Positions 50,892-59,310 of a stretch of 64,000 bases of DNA are shown here, one piece after another. Numbering within the stretch: the stretch's first letter is position 1; every line of letters starts with the position of its first letter. The notes beneath the pieces were generated by a model. The model made no database searches. It was not told the DNA's origin and saw only the letters and a program-made list of their open reading frames with translations. Origin of the DNA: Sphingomonas sp. A2-49 (lineage in GTDB: Bacteria > Pseudomonadota > Alphaproteobacteria > Sphingomonadales > Sphingomonadaceae); NCBI RefSeq assembly GCF_025548555.1, contig NZ_JAJLPA010000015.1, forward strand, positions 23,682 to 87,681, given 5' to 3'. The position numbers and the translations under genes are program-made.

Positions 50892-51821
50892 TCAGGCCGC
50901 GAGCGTCGCGGCGCGGCGGCCGAACCGGCCGGTACGGCGGAAGCGGACCAGCCATTCGGGCGCGACCGACTGGAGCGGCGTCGCCTCGACACCGAGCGCG
51001 GCGAGACCTGCCGCCCCCGGCGCGACGACGGTGTCGCGCTGGAGCATCAGCCACTGGTCGGTGGTGATCGGCGCCAGCGGCAGCCGCGCGAGCAGCGCGC
51101 CCGCCGCATCGGGCAGCTCGACGATCGAGGGATCGCGGCCGATCGTGCGGGCGATCCAGCGGACGATCTCACCCATGCTCATCACGTCCGACCCGCCGAG
51201 TTCGAACGTCTGGCCGGCGAAGCGCGGGTCGGTCGCCGCCGCCATCGCATCGCCGACGTCGGCGGCGAACACGGGCTGGAATTTCACCGGCGCGCGCAGC
51301 ACCGGCACCACCGGCAGCCGCGCGACCATGCCCGCGAAGCGGTTGATGAACTGGTCCTCGCGGCCGAACACGATCGACGGGCGGATGATCGCGGCGCCGG
51401 GGAATGCCGCGCGCACCGCCGCCTCGCCCCGCCCCTTGCTGCTGCCATAGCCCGACGGCGCGTCCGGATCGGCGCCGATCGCCGACATGTGGACGAGGCT
51501 GGTCGCGCCCGCCGCCGCCGCAGCCTCGGCGACGTTGCGCGCGCCACCGACGTGCAGCCGCTCGAAATCGCCCGCGAGCACGCCGACCATATTGATGACC
51601 GCGTCCGCGCCCTGCACCGCGCGCCGTACGGTGTCGGGCAAGGTCACGTCGGCGGCGACGAACTGCGTCTGGCCGAGCCCGCCCAGCGGCTTGAGGAACC
51701 AGGCATGGCGCGGGTCGCGCTCGGCGACGCGCACCCGCGCACCGTCGCGCAGCAGCGCCTGTACCACGTAGCGGCCGACGAAGCCGCCGCCGCCGAAGAT
51801 CGTAACCAGCTTGTCCTGCAT
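50892..51821 (-). CDS. NDUFA9-like NAD(P)-binding epimerase protein
   Basis: The 309-residue protein has a Rossmann motif [22 protein letters not shown] and downstream family signatures [21 protein letters not shown] and [19 protein letters not shown]. The proteins are annotated as complex I NDUFA9-subunit-family or atypical short-chain dehydrogenase/reductases. The Tyr-Lys catalytic pair of typical SDRs is changed (Ser-Gly-Tyr-Gly-Ser-Ser-Lys: YGSSK). The start ATG 51821 lies upstream of a -10-like region. Confidence 0.88.
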   Translation of the reverse strand: MQDKLVTIFGGGGFVGRYVVQALLRDGARVRVAERDPRHAWFLKPLGGLGQTQFVAADVTLPDTVRRAVQGADAVINMVGVLAGDFERLHVGGARNVAEAAAAAGATSLVHMSAIGADPDAPSGYGSSKGRGEAAVRAAFPGAAIIRPSIVFGREDQFINRFAGMVARLPVVPVLRAPVKFQPVFAADVGDAMAAATDPRFAGQTFELGGSDVMSMGEIVRWIARTIGRDPSIVELPDAAGALLARLPLAPITTDQWLMLQRDTVVAPGAAGLAALGVEATPLQSVAPEWLVRFRRTGRFGRRAATLAA

Positions 51822-51884
51822 GCGCCTCGGGCCTTTTTTGCGTCGCTTTCCTGACGATCTGCCCCTTGCCCCGCGAAACCCGTG

Positions 51885-51913
51885 TTGACAAGCGCGCCGA
51901 CCGCCCCCTAAAG
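51885..51913 (+). promoter_or_regulatory. Sigma-70 type promoter of tRNA-Leu
   Basis: A perfect -35 TTGACA (51885-51890) and a -10 CTAAAG (51908-51913) are separated by 17 bp, 17 nt upstream of the tRNA gene. Confidence 0.6.
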
Positions 51914-51930
51914 GCCGCCGCCTACCCCGT

Positions 51931-52017
51931 GCCCAGATGGCGGAATTGGTAGACGCACCAGCTTCAGGTGCTGGCGATCGCAAGGTCGTGGAGGTTCGAG
52001 TCCTCTTCTGGGCACCA
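51931..52017 (+). tRNA. tRNA-Leu (anticodon CAG), encoded CCA
   Basis: The 87-nt sequence begins GCCCAGATGGCGGAATTGGT and ends TCTGGGCACCA, so the acceptor stem GCCCAGA/TCTGGGC pairs and the CCA end is encoded. The anticodon stem CCAGC/GCTGG frames the loop TTCAGGT, with anticodon CAG. The variable arm is class-II length. Its last 17 bases are duplicated at 59311-59327, which marks it as an integration site. Confidence 0.95.
52001..52017 (+). repeat. attL core: 17-bp direct repeat in the tRNA 3' end
   Basis: TCCTCTTCTGGGCACCA occurs here and at 59311-59327 and nowhere else noted in the window. The first copy is the tRNA 3' end, so integration kept the gene intact. Bases before and after differ between copies, so the exact repeat is 17 bp. 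Confidence 0.9.
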
Positions 52018-52078
52018 TTTTGCACTAGGGCTTGAAAACCCTAGGAATTAGCGGAAATCTTCGGCTTTTTACGAGCGT

Positions 52079-52088
52079 CTAGTACAAA
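52079..52088 (+). repeat. Putative integrase arm-type site, left end
   Basis: CTAGTACAAA is 62 nt inside the left att core and recurs at 59228-59237, 74 nt inside the right core, in the same orientation. Similar A-rich motifs (GAAAACC) also appear near both ends. This suggests arm sites for the integrase, but only by position and sequence likeness. Confidence 0.4.
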
Positions 52089-52107
52089 GGTACGAGGACG
52101 ACGGCCT

Positions 52108-53652
52108 ATGTGTTCATACCTCCATCGCGCTCCTAACGGGGTCTATTATTTCCGCATGGGGATACCTGCGGACCTGCGCCCCTTCATGGCTGGCAAGCGG
52201 GAGATAAAGCGGTCGCTAGGTCTAAAGGACAGGGAGGCGGCTAAGGCCCTCATCCCCGATATGACCAAGACGGCCCATGCTCTGCTCAAGCAAGCGGAGC
52301 GGGATAAGGCCGCTGCCGAGCCTGCCCCAGTCATTGCCCCCAAGCCTGCATCCCAGATCGAACGGGAGCGGAAGCGGTGGGAGGCTGAGCAACTACAGGC
52401 CGAGCTAGTGGCCGATGACCTGTTTGCATCTGACAGCGAGATAGAGCGGCTTGAGCCGATCATGGATGCCTTGGCAGCAGGGATAGAGACTGACGCCTCC
52501 CCGGCTGACGTGGCTAGAGCTGGCAAGCTGCTTGTCGGGCATGAGCGGGAGAATGCCGGGGCGCTGATCGCGTCCATGCAAGCCCGCTACGGCAAGCCTG
52601 CCCGCGCATCGGAAAGCCGAAATCAGGCCGTTGAGTACAACCCCAATGCCACCGCCAATGAGGGCAAGGGCAAATACCTAGATACAGATATCCTCGACGG
52701 GTGGGCCGCTGAGCGTAAGCCGTCGCCTCGTGGCAAGGATGCCTACTGGCGGGATGCCAAGCTGTTCAATTCCATGATGGGCCGTAAGTCAGTAGAGCTA
52801 ATCACCAAGGCCGATGTGATGGCCTATAAGCGCAAGCTGATAGCGGACCCTGCCCGTTCTCAGGTGAATGTGCGGGACCGGCTGGCCTACCTGCGGACCC
52901 TGCTAGAGTGGGCGGCGCAAGAGGATATCGTTCCCGTCAACGTGGCCCGTGACGTTAAGATGGCCGTCACTGAGCGGGGAGAGAAGCGGAAAGACTTCTC
53001 TACCGATGACCTCAATGCCCTGTTCGCTGGCCCAGTTCATGCCAAGGGCGAACGGCCTAAGGGCGGATATGGTGAGGCTGTCTATTGGCTTCCCCTGTTA
53101 GCCCTGTTCATGGGTGCGCGCCGGGAAGAGATTGGACAGCTTCGGGTGCATGACGTGAAGCCCGTTGCCTACATAGACGATGACGATAAGCGGCAAGAGG
53201 TATGGTGTATCGACATTACGGATACGCCCGATGACGACGCCTTGCCTAATCAGATCAAGAATGAGGCAAGCAATAGGCTTGTCCCGCTGCATCCCAAGCT
53301 AATCGAGCTAGGGTTCATCGACTATGTGCAAAAGCTGCCAGATCAGACAGGCCGCGTATTCCCCGGCTTAAAGGCCGTAGGCATTGGCAAGAAACTAACC
53401 GACAAGGTGGGTCAGTGGTTCAGCCGCTATAAGCGAGATTGCGGTATTGAGGATAAGGCTAAGGTCTTTCACTCATTCCGCCATACATGGAAAACCCATG
53501 CTGTAGATGCCGGTATCCCTGAGCGGGTATGCCGACAGTTTCAAGGGCATGAAGGTAAGGACGCTGCCGATAAGTACGGGGCTGCTCCATCTATGCGGGT
53601 AATGGTAGCGGCTATTGCATCTTATCGGGTGCCGGGCTTGAGGATCGGCTAG
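52108..53652 (+). CDS. Tyrosine recombinase/integrase of the tRNA-Leu element
   Basis: The 514-residue protein has an N-terminal DUF6538-like start (CSYLHRAPNGVYYFRMGIPADLRPFM), a SAM-like core-binding domain (about 190-290) and a catalytic domain with Arg in MGARREEIGQLRV, the His-x-x-Arg box HSFRHTWKTHA, His in QGHEGKDAADKYG and the nucleophile Tyr in that same motif. It begins 90 nt past the tRNA and reads away from it, the usual layout for the recombinase that made the insertion. Confidence 0.92.
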   Translation: MCSYLHRAPNGVYYFRMGIPADLRPFMAGKREIKRSLGLKDREAAKALIPDMTKTAHALLKQAERDKAAAEPAPVIAPKPASQIERERKRWEAEQLQAELVADDLFASDSEIERLEPIMDALAAGIETDASPADVARAGKLLVGHERENAGALIASMQARYGKPARASESRNQAVEYNPNATANEGKGKYLDTDILDGWAAERKPSPRGKDAYWRDAKLFNSMMGRKSVELITKADVMAYKRKLIADPARSQVNVRDRLAYLRTLLEWAAQEDIVPVNVARDVKMAVTERGEKRKDFSTDDLNALFAGPVHAKGERPKGGYGEAVYWLPLLALFMGARREEIGQLRVHDVKPVAYIDDDDKRQEVWCIDITDTPDDDALPNQIKNEASNRLVPLHPKLIELGFIDYVQKLPDQTGRVFPGLKAVGIGKKLTDKVGQWFSRYKRDCGIEDKAKVFHSFRHTWKTHAVDAGIPERVCRQFQGHEGKDAADKYGAAPSMRVMVAAIASYRVPGLRIG

Positions 53653-53950
53653 CCGTACTAAGGCTGGTTGAGAAACCCCGACAGACCCACCAGCCTATGG
53701 CCAGTATAATTACTAACGGTATCGTAGCAGCCCCGCCCGCTAGCGATATAGCAATGAGCTTACCATACCAAGTTGAATGCTCGTTGGCATATGCCATGCT
53801 TGATATCTTTTCGGCGCGACTGGCCTCAATATACAGATCGCTCCATATACCTTGCTGCCAAGCCGCAAAGCCGCCAATGCAGGCCCATGTTACTACCCAT
53901 ACACCAACGACAGCTATAGATAGGCGACGATATCCCCGTCGAACATTCAT
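53612..53950 (-). CDS. Small membrane protein of the island
   Basis: The 112-residue protein has two transmembrane helices (residues 9-31, SIAVVGVWVVTWACIGGFAAW, and 65-90) with a short periplasmic or cytosolic loop. A GGAGG-type ribosome-binding site lies before ATG 53950. Its end overlaps the integrase 3' end by 41 nt in antisense. I do not recognise a family. Confidence 0.7.
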   Translation of the reverse strand: MNVRRGYRRLSIAVVGVWVVTWACIGGFAAWQQGIWSDLYIEASRAEKISSMAYANEHSTWYGKLIAISLAGGAATIPLVIILAIGWWVCRGFSTSLSTASRSSSPAPDKMQ

Positions 53951-54080
53951 CTCGATCCTCCGACACTACAGATACCCATTTTCTGCCCCGCTCAGCCCCG
54001 TCAGGAGCCGATTGGATGCGGTCGGGTATCTGTAGGCCGGGATAGCCTAGAAGCTCTGTGCGAGTTTCCTAGGCCGTTTC

Positions 54081-54917
54081 TCAGGCATCCGGCCCGAGCG
54101 GTACGCCAGCGTCACGGCGGGCAGCTTCCCCGGTCGGGGTCACTCGGTATCCCGTGGCCGTCTGCATACAGCCCACGTCCCCTACCGGGGTGCCATGGGT
54201 GCGGCGGGCTGCATCGCCAGTCTGAGCTACGCGGATGCCGGTCACGCTGCGGCTGGCCTGATAGGGATCATAACCGGACATGCTCTGCCCCGCCTGTGGG
54301 CCGCTTGCCGGGGCCTGTGCAACGAGGCGGAAGCCGGTCGGGGTCTGTACCCACTGCGGTCCCGTTGCCGGTGCCTGAGCGGGCGCTGCCGGGGCCTGTG
54401 AGGCCGGGGCGGGAAGGCCATTAAACCCGAACGAGCTTTGGGCCGTCTGGCCCGGTGCCAGCGTAGTGGCGTCGGGAACATCAGGGGTTTCCGCAAAAGC
54501 TTCGGACGTGCTGCCTAGCGCATCCTCGATAGTCCAATTGGCTGCATCAGCCTCGGTCACTTCACCCTTGCTGATAGCCAATGCCTTGGCATCCTCAAGG
54601 ATCATAGGGGCAAGGCCATCAAGGCAACTGTCATCGCCGGTATTATTGTATTCGGTAAGCGCCTTATCATACAGCGCAACGGTAGCATCATCACTATGGT
54701 GGATCAGATCAACGGCAGTATGCAGCGTGTTTCCCATGGCAGGGACACGGGCAATGAAGCCATCGATAGCATTCTTGTAGGCAACATTGGCGGGATAGCC
54801 TTTAGCCAATTCAGCCGTAGCGGCTTGCTGTACGGTACGGGGATTGTGACCATGTACAGCAATCAGGGATAGTGCCGCCTTGACCTTGATGGCCTGACGG
54901 GGAGTTAGTGCGGTCAT
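54081..54917 (-). CDS. Hypothetical island protein with C-terminal repeats
   Basis: The 278-residue protein has a helical N-terminal half (about residues 1-140) and a low-complexity, Ala/Pro/Gln-rich linker (160-220). Two similar 20-residue repeats follow (227-246 and 256-275, pattern TG[IY]RV-x2-TG[DE]AARR-x2-G[TV]P[VL]G). A third, degenerate TGFRLV copy lies near 195. An AAGGAAA ribosome-binding sequence precedes ATG 54917. It is the last gene of the four-gene operon. Function is unknown. Confidence 0.75.
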   Translation of the reverse strand: MTALTPRQAIKVKAALSLIAVHGHNPRTVQQAATAELAKGYPANVAYKNAIDGFIARVPAMGNTLHTAVDLIHHSDDATVALYDKALTEYNNTGDDSCLDGLAPMILEDAKALAISKGEVTEADAANWTIEDALGSTSEAFAETPDVPDATTLAPGQTAQSSFGFNGLPAPASQAPAAPAQAPATGPQWVQTPTGFRLVAQAPASGPQAGQSMSGYDPYQASRSVTGIRVAQTGDAARRTHGTPVGDVGCMQTATGYRVTPTGEAARRDAGVPLGPDA

Positions 54918-54926
54918 GTGGTTTCC

Positions 54927-55451
54927 TTAGGAATTGAGCGGCGGAACGTCGCCAATGGTCCGCTGCGGCGGGATGGACCCTGAGCGGATGCAGGCGACTA
55001 GGAAGCGGAAGGCATCCTTGAAGCGGGGCGTATCGAGGTAGGGACGGCCTGCGGCCTCCCACAGCGCATAGACCTCAACAGCATTACGTCGGGCCACGCA
55101 TTGAACATCGGCGGGATGGTCGTAGAGTTCGGGAGTTACGCGCCGGTCGGACAGAATAGGCCAGCCTGCCTCAAGCTCTATCGCCTGTCGGGCTAGGAAC
55201 ACGGACAGGTTAGCCGCATCAGGCCGGAGATAGACGGAGGCTAGAGCGGCATCGGCCTTGCCAGCCATCATCCATGCAGTGACCGCCCCCCATTCCACAT
55301 GGGCCTTGGTGCCATCGGCATAGGGGTCTGCCCGTTGTAGCAGGTCATCAAAGGTGCGGGGTTCAACGTGCCAACGTGGCCGAGGATTGGCTGGGAATGA
55401 GCGGGGAGGCTGTGGTGCCTCTCCCGTTCCCCAGTCGTGCGGATCAGGCAC
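54927..55451 (-). CDS. Hypothetical island protein, 174 residues
   Basis: The start is taken as GTG 55451 (VPDPHDWGTGEAPQPP), which gives an 8-nt overlap with the preceding gene rather than the 80-nt overlap of the longer frame. The protein is soluble, with helical segments around TKAHVEWGAVTAWMMAGKADAALASVYLRPDAANLSVFLARQAIELEAGW and a C-terminal TPRFKDAFRFLVACIRSGSIP. No family is recognised. Confidence 0.65.
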   Translation of the reverse strand: MPDPHDWGTGEAPQPPRSFPANPRPRWHVEPRTFDDLLQRADPYADGTKAHVEWGAVTAWMMAGKADAALASVYLRPDAANLSVFLARQAIELEAGWPILSDRRVTPELYDHPADVQCVARRNAVEVYALWEAAGRPYLDTPRFKDAFRFLVACIRSGSIPPQRTIGDVPPLNS

Positions 55452-55974
55452 TATGCCAATGGCCGCTAACGGGATCAGTGCCCGTGAAGTACCCGCGTTG
55501 CTTGCCCCGCATGTATGCTTCAAACGCCTCGTAGGGCTTACCCGGTGCCAGTGCCATAATGCAGGCCGGGATGGCTTGAGGCTTCTCCGTTATGAGATAG
55601 TCGAACGCATCATCGTCAAGAGCAGAGAAGCCGTTGCATTCATGCTCTTTAGGAACACTGGCGTTCTCTTTGATATCCCAGGTGTCGCGCTTGTACTTGA
55701 TGAGGAAGCCAGTAGTGTTCAGATTGTCACCGGATTTCACCTCAACGCGGATATCAGAGAAGCGGGAGAGCCGTAGATTGCGAGCCTCTACCTGTTCGTC
55801 AGCAAGGGCGGTAGCAAAGCGATCCTTGGCATCCTTCAATGCCTTATCGATCTCATTGGCCTTATCCATGGCAGGCTTACCAAGGATATCAATATAGTTA
55901 TTGACCTTGAGCAATTCGGCACTGAGCGTTTCAATCTCGGTGGCGATAGCAGCAAGGATGTCTTTGTTGTTCAT
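55444..55974 (-). CDS. Hypothetical coiled-coil island protein, 176 residues
   Basis: From ATG 55974 the protein begins with a long coiled-coil (MNNKDILAAIATEIETLSAE, through about residue 60) and continues with a mixed alpha-beta part including DIRVEVKSGDNLNTTGFLIKYKRDTWDI. The ATG is preceded by AGGAA. I do not recognise it. It sits second in the operon. Confidence 0.75.
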   Translation of the reverse strand: MNNKDILAAIATEIETLSAELLKVNNYIDILGKPAMDKANEIDKALKDAKDRFATALADEQVEARNLRLSRFSDIRVEVKSGDNLNTTGFLIKYKRDTWDIKENASVPKEHECNGFSALDDDAFDYLITEKPQAIPACIMALAPGKPYEAFEAYMRGKQRGYFTGTDPVSGHWHSA

Positions 55975-55996
55975 AGTAGGTTCCTGTTCTGTTAAA

Positions 55997-56260
55997 TCAC
56001 GAGCGGGGTGCGAAAGCGCCGACACGCAGCTTTTCATCACGGTAATTATGGATGGTCCCGGTATCTGCATCAGCAGCAGCCATCAGCTTGGCGATAGACG
56101 GTCGGCCAGCGGGCTTACGCTCTGCATATTCGGGAAGCGGGATATTCAGCACATCAAGAGCTAGGCGGAAGCCGCTACGGATACGGCCATCTACTCCCTC
56201 GACATGGTTGGCAACGCGAGGATCATAGAGGCGGCTAAGGTCAATAGACGTGGTGGTCAT
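55997..56260 (-). CDS. Hypothetical first-gene product of the island operon, 87 residues
   Basis: From ATG 56260 the small basic protein contains NHVEGVDGRIRSGFRLALDVLNIPLPEYAERKPAGRPSIAKLMAAAD and ends in KLRVGAFAPRS. The AAGGATTACCT sequence before the ATG is a good ribosome-binding site. Its position first in a minus-strand operon suggests a regulatory or adaptor role, but this is only a guess. Confidence 0.65.
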   Translation of the reverse strand: MTTTSIDLSRLYDPRVANHVEGVDGRIRSGFRLALDVLNIPLPEYAERKPAGRPSIAKLMAAADADTGTIHNYRDEKLRVGAFAPRS

Positions 56261-56368
56261 AGGTAATCCTTCGATTTGGTGGAGTAACTTTGTCAAATGT
56301 TACAGAGAGATGTCCCACTTACGGATAAGCAAACGGGAATAGGTAGATTGCTGGTATATAAAGGGTAC

Positions 56369-56411
56369 GCCTACTGACTGCCGACTAGGGGCAATGCTAC
56401 AGTCAGTAGGC
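56369..56411. repeat. 12-bp inverted repeat A
   Basis: The arms GCCTACTGACTG (56369-56380) and CAGTCAGTAGGC (56400-56411) are perfect, with a 19-nt loop. The core ACAGTCAGT recurs near 56809. Confidence 0.8.
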
Positions 56412-56540
56412 TGGCAATTGCTCAGGGCCGATGGGCTTCATTGGATAATGAGCAATGCGTATGGAGAGGAACGGCAAGCCATCGCCGCAATAGCTTGCCA
56501 TGAACCGGAGCCGATAAGCTCAACAGTCCTACATTCCTCA

Positions 56541-56604
56541 GATAGCCTCAGGGACGTATCAGCGATCACAGAACAGGAAATGTGACAACTGACCTGAGGC
56601 TATC
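56541..56604. repeat. 12-bp inverted repeat B
   Basis: The arms GATAGCCTCAGG (56541-56552) and CCTGAGGCTATC (56593-56604) are perfect and 40 nt apart. Confidence 0.8.
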
Positions 56605-56675
56605 AGAAGAATGGGATTGTGTATGGCATCCACGGTATCAAGCCGTAGAGTACCAATGATCTATACTGATATAGT

Positions 56676-56715
56676 ATGATCTTAGATTGAGATATATTAA
56701 GCTGTATCATCGGCC
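56676..56715 (+). repeat. Related direct repeat, copy 1
   Basis: The copy begins ATGATCTTAGATTGAGATA and ends TATCATCGGCC, matching 56835-56878 with small gaps. Confidence 0.6.
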
Positions 56716-56834
56716 CCCCTACCCCCCAGAGCTTCCAATATGGACGCTACCCGTAATCGAGTATGGAGATAATTCGACTACATAACGTCAGGCCGAATGC
56801 CTAGGTTACAGTCAGTGGGAGCTATACAGCGTGC

Positions 56835-56878
56835 ATGATCTTGAGTTGAGATAATACGTCGCTTGTAGAGCATCGGCC
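56835..56878 (+). repeat. Related direct repeat, copy 2
   Basis: The copy begins ATGATCTTGAGTTGAGATAA and ends GAGCATCGGCC. It lies 159 nt after copy 1 in the same orientation. Confidence 0.6.
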
Positions 56879-57338
56879 GATATCCATGCGCTGCCCCTAA
56901 GGACGGCACACCCCTTCGCTTTCGCTAACCATTGCTGGCTGTGGATATCTACAGTTAAGTACTGTCAGACTTGCTCCGGCTAAACGGACGCTGGCGGTGA
57001 TGAATGGTTCTGTCTCGTGACGGTAATGAAATCGGATCGGCGATTATTGAGGCTTAACCTCAGGTTCGTACCGGGATCATTCTTAGGGATACCTCGACAT
57101 ATAGATAGCCGAGGGTTCCCATTGCAATACGGTAGTGAAATGCCCGGAGCCGATTACCGCTCCATTGCCACACGGTCCCGAAACTCAGCCGCACCCCGTA
57201 CAGCCCCGTACAGAGCCGCCACGGTCATCGGGCAGGGTCAGTACCCGACGCCTCCCATATCGAGTCTGGTAGCCGTCTCTGGGCGATTACGAGGGCGTCC
57301 CTGTCGCTAGTCCGATGCCAGCCCGTCGAGTATCGCAA

Positions 57339-57914
57339 TCACCCGGCGCAATACCGGGATACCGTCGCCTTCGAGATGCCGAAATGCGCCATCGTCTGAC
57401 TGATCGAAGCGCCATGCTCCCTACGCCAATCTGCCACGGCCTTGGCATCAGCAGCGAACGGACGGCCTAGGCCAGCCTTGCCCCGATGCGTCAGCCCGGT
57501 TGCCTCTATCGAAGCGCGGGCAGCTACCCGGCCACTGTCGCACCGTTCCTTGATCCGCTGGCGTTCCATGTCAGCCATCTGGGCCAGGACGGCCACGATC
57601 AATTCCCCGACGCCACGGCCAATCGGTCCCAGCCCCTTAACGTCCAAGGTGACGCCACGGTCTAGTAGCTTCCGCACCGTGGCCTGTACGTCCAAGGCAT
57701 CGCGCCCCAATCGATCAAGGGCATAGACGTAGAGCGTGTCGCCTTCCCGTATGTAGTCGAGCAGCTTGGCAAAGCCGGGACGGTCAGCAGCGAGGATCGC
57801 CCCGCTAACTCCTTCATCGGTAAACTCACGGTCGAAGCTGTCACCCAACGCCTTGCGCTGGGCTTCAATGCTCTGGGCTTCTGTCGATACGCGGAAGTAG
57901 GCAACGCGGCTCAT
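57339..57914 (-). CDS. Serine recombinase (resolvase/invertase family)
   Basis: The 191-residue protein starts at ATG 57914 with MSRVAYFRVSTEAQS, in which Ser10 is the catalytic nucleophile. Other signature parts are LYVYALDRLGRDALD and the helix DMERQRIKERCDSGRVAARAS. The C-terminus is a Hin-type helix-turn-helix (ISQTMAHFGISKATVSRYCAG). It should invert or resolve DNA. Repeats upstream (57944-58081) may be its sites. Confidence 0.92.
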   Translation of the reverse strand: MSRVAYFRVSTEAQSIEAQRKALGDSFDREFTDEGVSGAILAADRPGFAKLLDYIREGDTLYVYALDRLGRDALDVQATVRKLLDRGVTLDVKGLGPIGRGVGELIVAVLAQMADMERQRIKERCDSGRVAARASIEATGLTHRGKAGLGRPFAADAKAVADWRREHGASISQTMAHFGISKATVSRYCAG

Positions 57915-57943
57915 GGTCTGATCCTCACAAGGTATGCTCGATA

Positions 57944-58081
57944 TGTGAGGCAGCATCACAAATCTGTCAAGTGTCTTGTGAGGCAAGCGGTAGTGATCCA
58001 CCCAGCATGACTCACAAGCTACAACTTGCGAGGCAGGGTCATCGCTACCGGGATCAATGGGCTGGGCTGGGTCATCGCTAC
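57944..58081. repeat. Short repeats upstream of the serine recombinase
   Basis: Three copies of T-G-[TC]-GAGGCA occur at 57944-57952, 57977-57985 and 58027-58035. A 13-bp direct repeat GGGTCATCGCTAC lies at 58036-58048 and 58069-58081 (33 nt apart). They fit a recombinase res or operator region, but the core site cannot be read. Confidence 0.6.
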
Positions 58082-58255
58082 TGTGACACGCTACGCCGGG
58101 AGAACGAACCACGCGCAATAATGCAGGTCGGGTAGGCGTGTCATATTCGTGGGACCGGGCAGGTAGGGGCTACGGGGACAAAGCGGCTCCTACTTGTCTG
58201 ATCTGCCCTTTCGCATATCCTTAGCGAAAATAGGTCGTAGGCGGTTTAGCTCTCG

Positions 58256-59197
58256 GTGCTCGACGCGCCTCCCAAACCAATGCAACATACCCTGATGGCT
58301 GCCGATAATCAGACCCCCTTATCTAGCACGTACTGGGACTTGCACAGGAATACGCTGCTGCTTAGCTCCCTGTTGCTCATCATTTGCATTCCGGGAGTGA
58401 CTGTCGAGTCGAAGCAGAGCTTCCTGTGGTTGTCGTTTAACAACGTCGCTTTTAACGGCTTGAGGGTGATTGTCGCTATAGCCGCGACCTATTCCTGCCT
58501 AGCATACCTTCTTGAATGGAGAAGTGATGCCCTTGTCATATTCCGCAAAGAAGCGGGCTTAGCTGAAAGCTCTCGTCAACGAGTCGATGCGTTGATTGCT
58601 GCCGCTACCGAAGGTCCGCAAAAGGCTCTTGCTCTATTGAATGGCGCGATTGTAAATCTGCACACAAACTTTCCACCCCATCTATGGGATAGGCAATACA
58701 CGCCCGTTATACTAGAGGACTTGGCGAAAGCATCTATCGAGACATTCCCGGAGGCCCTGCTGTCGCACAACTTTAAGAAGGCTCTTCCTATGAATACATA
58801 TGGAGGAAGCTTTGGCCCACCATTCGATGAGCAAGCCTTTCGTGAAGCTAGCGTCAGAGGCATGGGGATGGTTGCCAAACAAGTAGCCAATCACACTGCA
58901 AAGACAGTATGCGATAGCATGTCCTTGGAGATTGCAAGTAGGATTGAAACAGCATCCCGGTCTGCCGAAGACCTATCTCGATCACTTGAAGAGCTAAACA
59001 CGCCGCGCGGTAACTTATGGGGCCTTAGAAATCAGATGAGACTATCTCTGATTCTATGGAGGACGAGAGGATATCTCAGGCTTATTGTTCTCGGATTATG
59101 GGTTCCCTTGATCGTCTATGCCACAGCTATCGCGCATCTAGCAGGGCAATTAAGCAACATCCATCTTTGGTCATTGCTCGCGATCCCACACGGATAG
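58256..59197 (+). CDS. Hypothetical membrane protein of the island, 313 residues
   Basis: The frame begins at GTG 58256. Alternative ATGs lie at 58280 and 58295. It has two N-terminal transmembrane helices (about 34-51 and 66-87), a long soluble middle of about 180 residues (with a Leu/Ala-rich helix RQRVDALIAAATEG and a Ser/Glu-rich helix SRIETASRSAEDLSRSLEEL), and one C-terminal helix (about 275-297). I do not recognise a family. It is an outward-facing candidate cargo gene. Confidence 0.7.
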   Translation: MLDAPPKPMQHTLMAADNQTPLSSTYWDLHRNTLLLSSLLLIICIPGVTVESKQSFLWLSFNNVAFNGLRVIVAIAATYSCLAYLLEWRSDALVIFRKEAGLAESSRQRVDALIAAATEGPQKALALLNGAIVNLHTNFPPHLWDRQYTPVILEDLAKASIETFPEALLSHNFKKALPMNTYGGSFGPPFDEQAFREASVRGMGMVAKQVANHTAKTVCDSMSLEIASRIETASRSAEDLSRSLEELNTPRGNLWGLRNQMRLSLILWRTRGYLRLIVLGLWVPLIVYATAIAHLAGQLSNIHLWSLLAIPHG

Positions 59198-59227
59198 CTT
59201 TGCCGGAGAGGCAGCCCCTTGCCCCGG

Positions 59228-59237
59228 CTAGTACAAA
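59228..59237 (+). repeat. Putative integrase arm-type site, right end
   Basis: CTAGTACAAA is repeated from 52079-52088, 74 nt inside the right att core. See that entry. Confidence 0.4.
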
Positions 59238-59310
59238 AGCCTAATACAACCGTCCCGACGCTCTTCCAGAAAACCGCAGAAATCCGCCATTTTTGGTGCC
59301 AACCGTAAAA

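Larger units (their letters stand above)
56261..57338. other. Repeat-rich, gene-poor interval of the island
   Basis: No convincing gene is found. The only open frames, 56394-56585 and 57017-57310, overlap palindromes or lack a plausible start. The interval is AT-rich for this genome and holds two perfect 12-bp inverted repeats and a pair of related 40- to 44-nt direct repeats, listed separately. It could hold an origin, promoters or a structured RNA. Confidence 0.6.

Noticed and set aside
56394..56585. 63-residue frame in the island's non-coding interval
   Set aside because: It overlaps both inverted repeats, lacks a ribosome-binding site and shows no coding bias.
57017..57310. 97-residue frame in the same interval
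   Set aside because: It is Arg/Ser-rich with no recognisable domain, no ribosome-binding site, and no overlap with operon neighbours.
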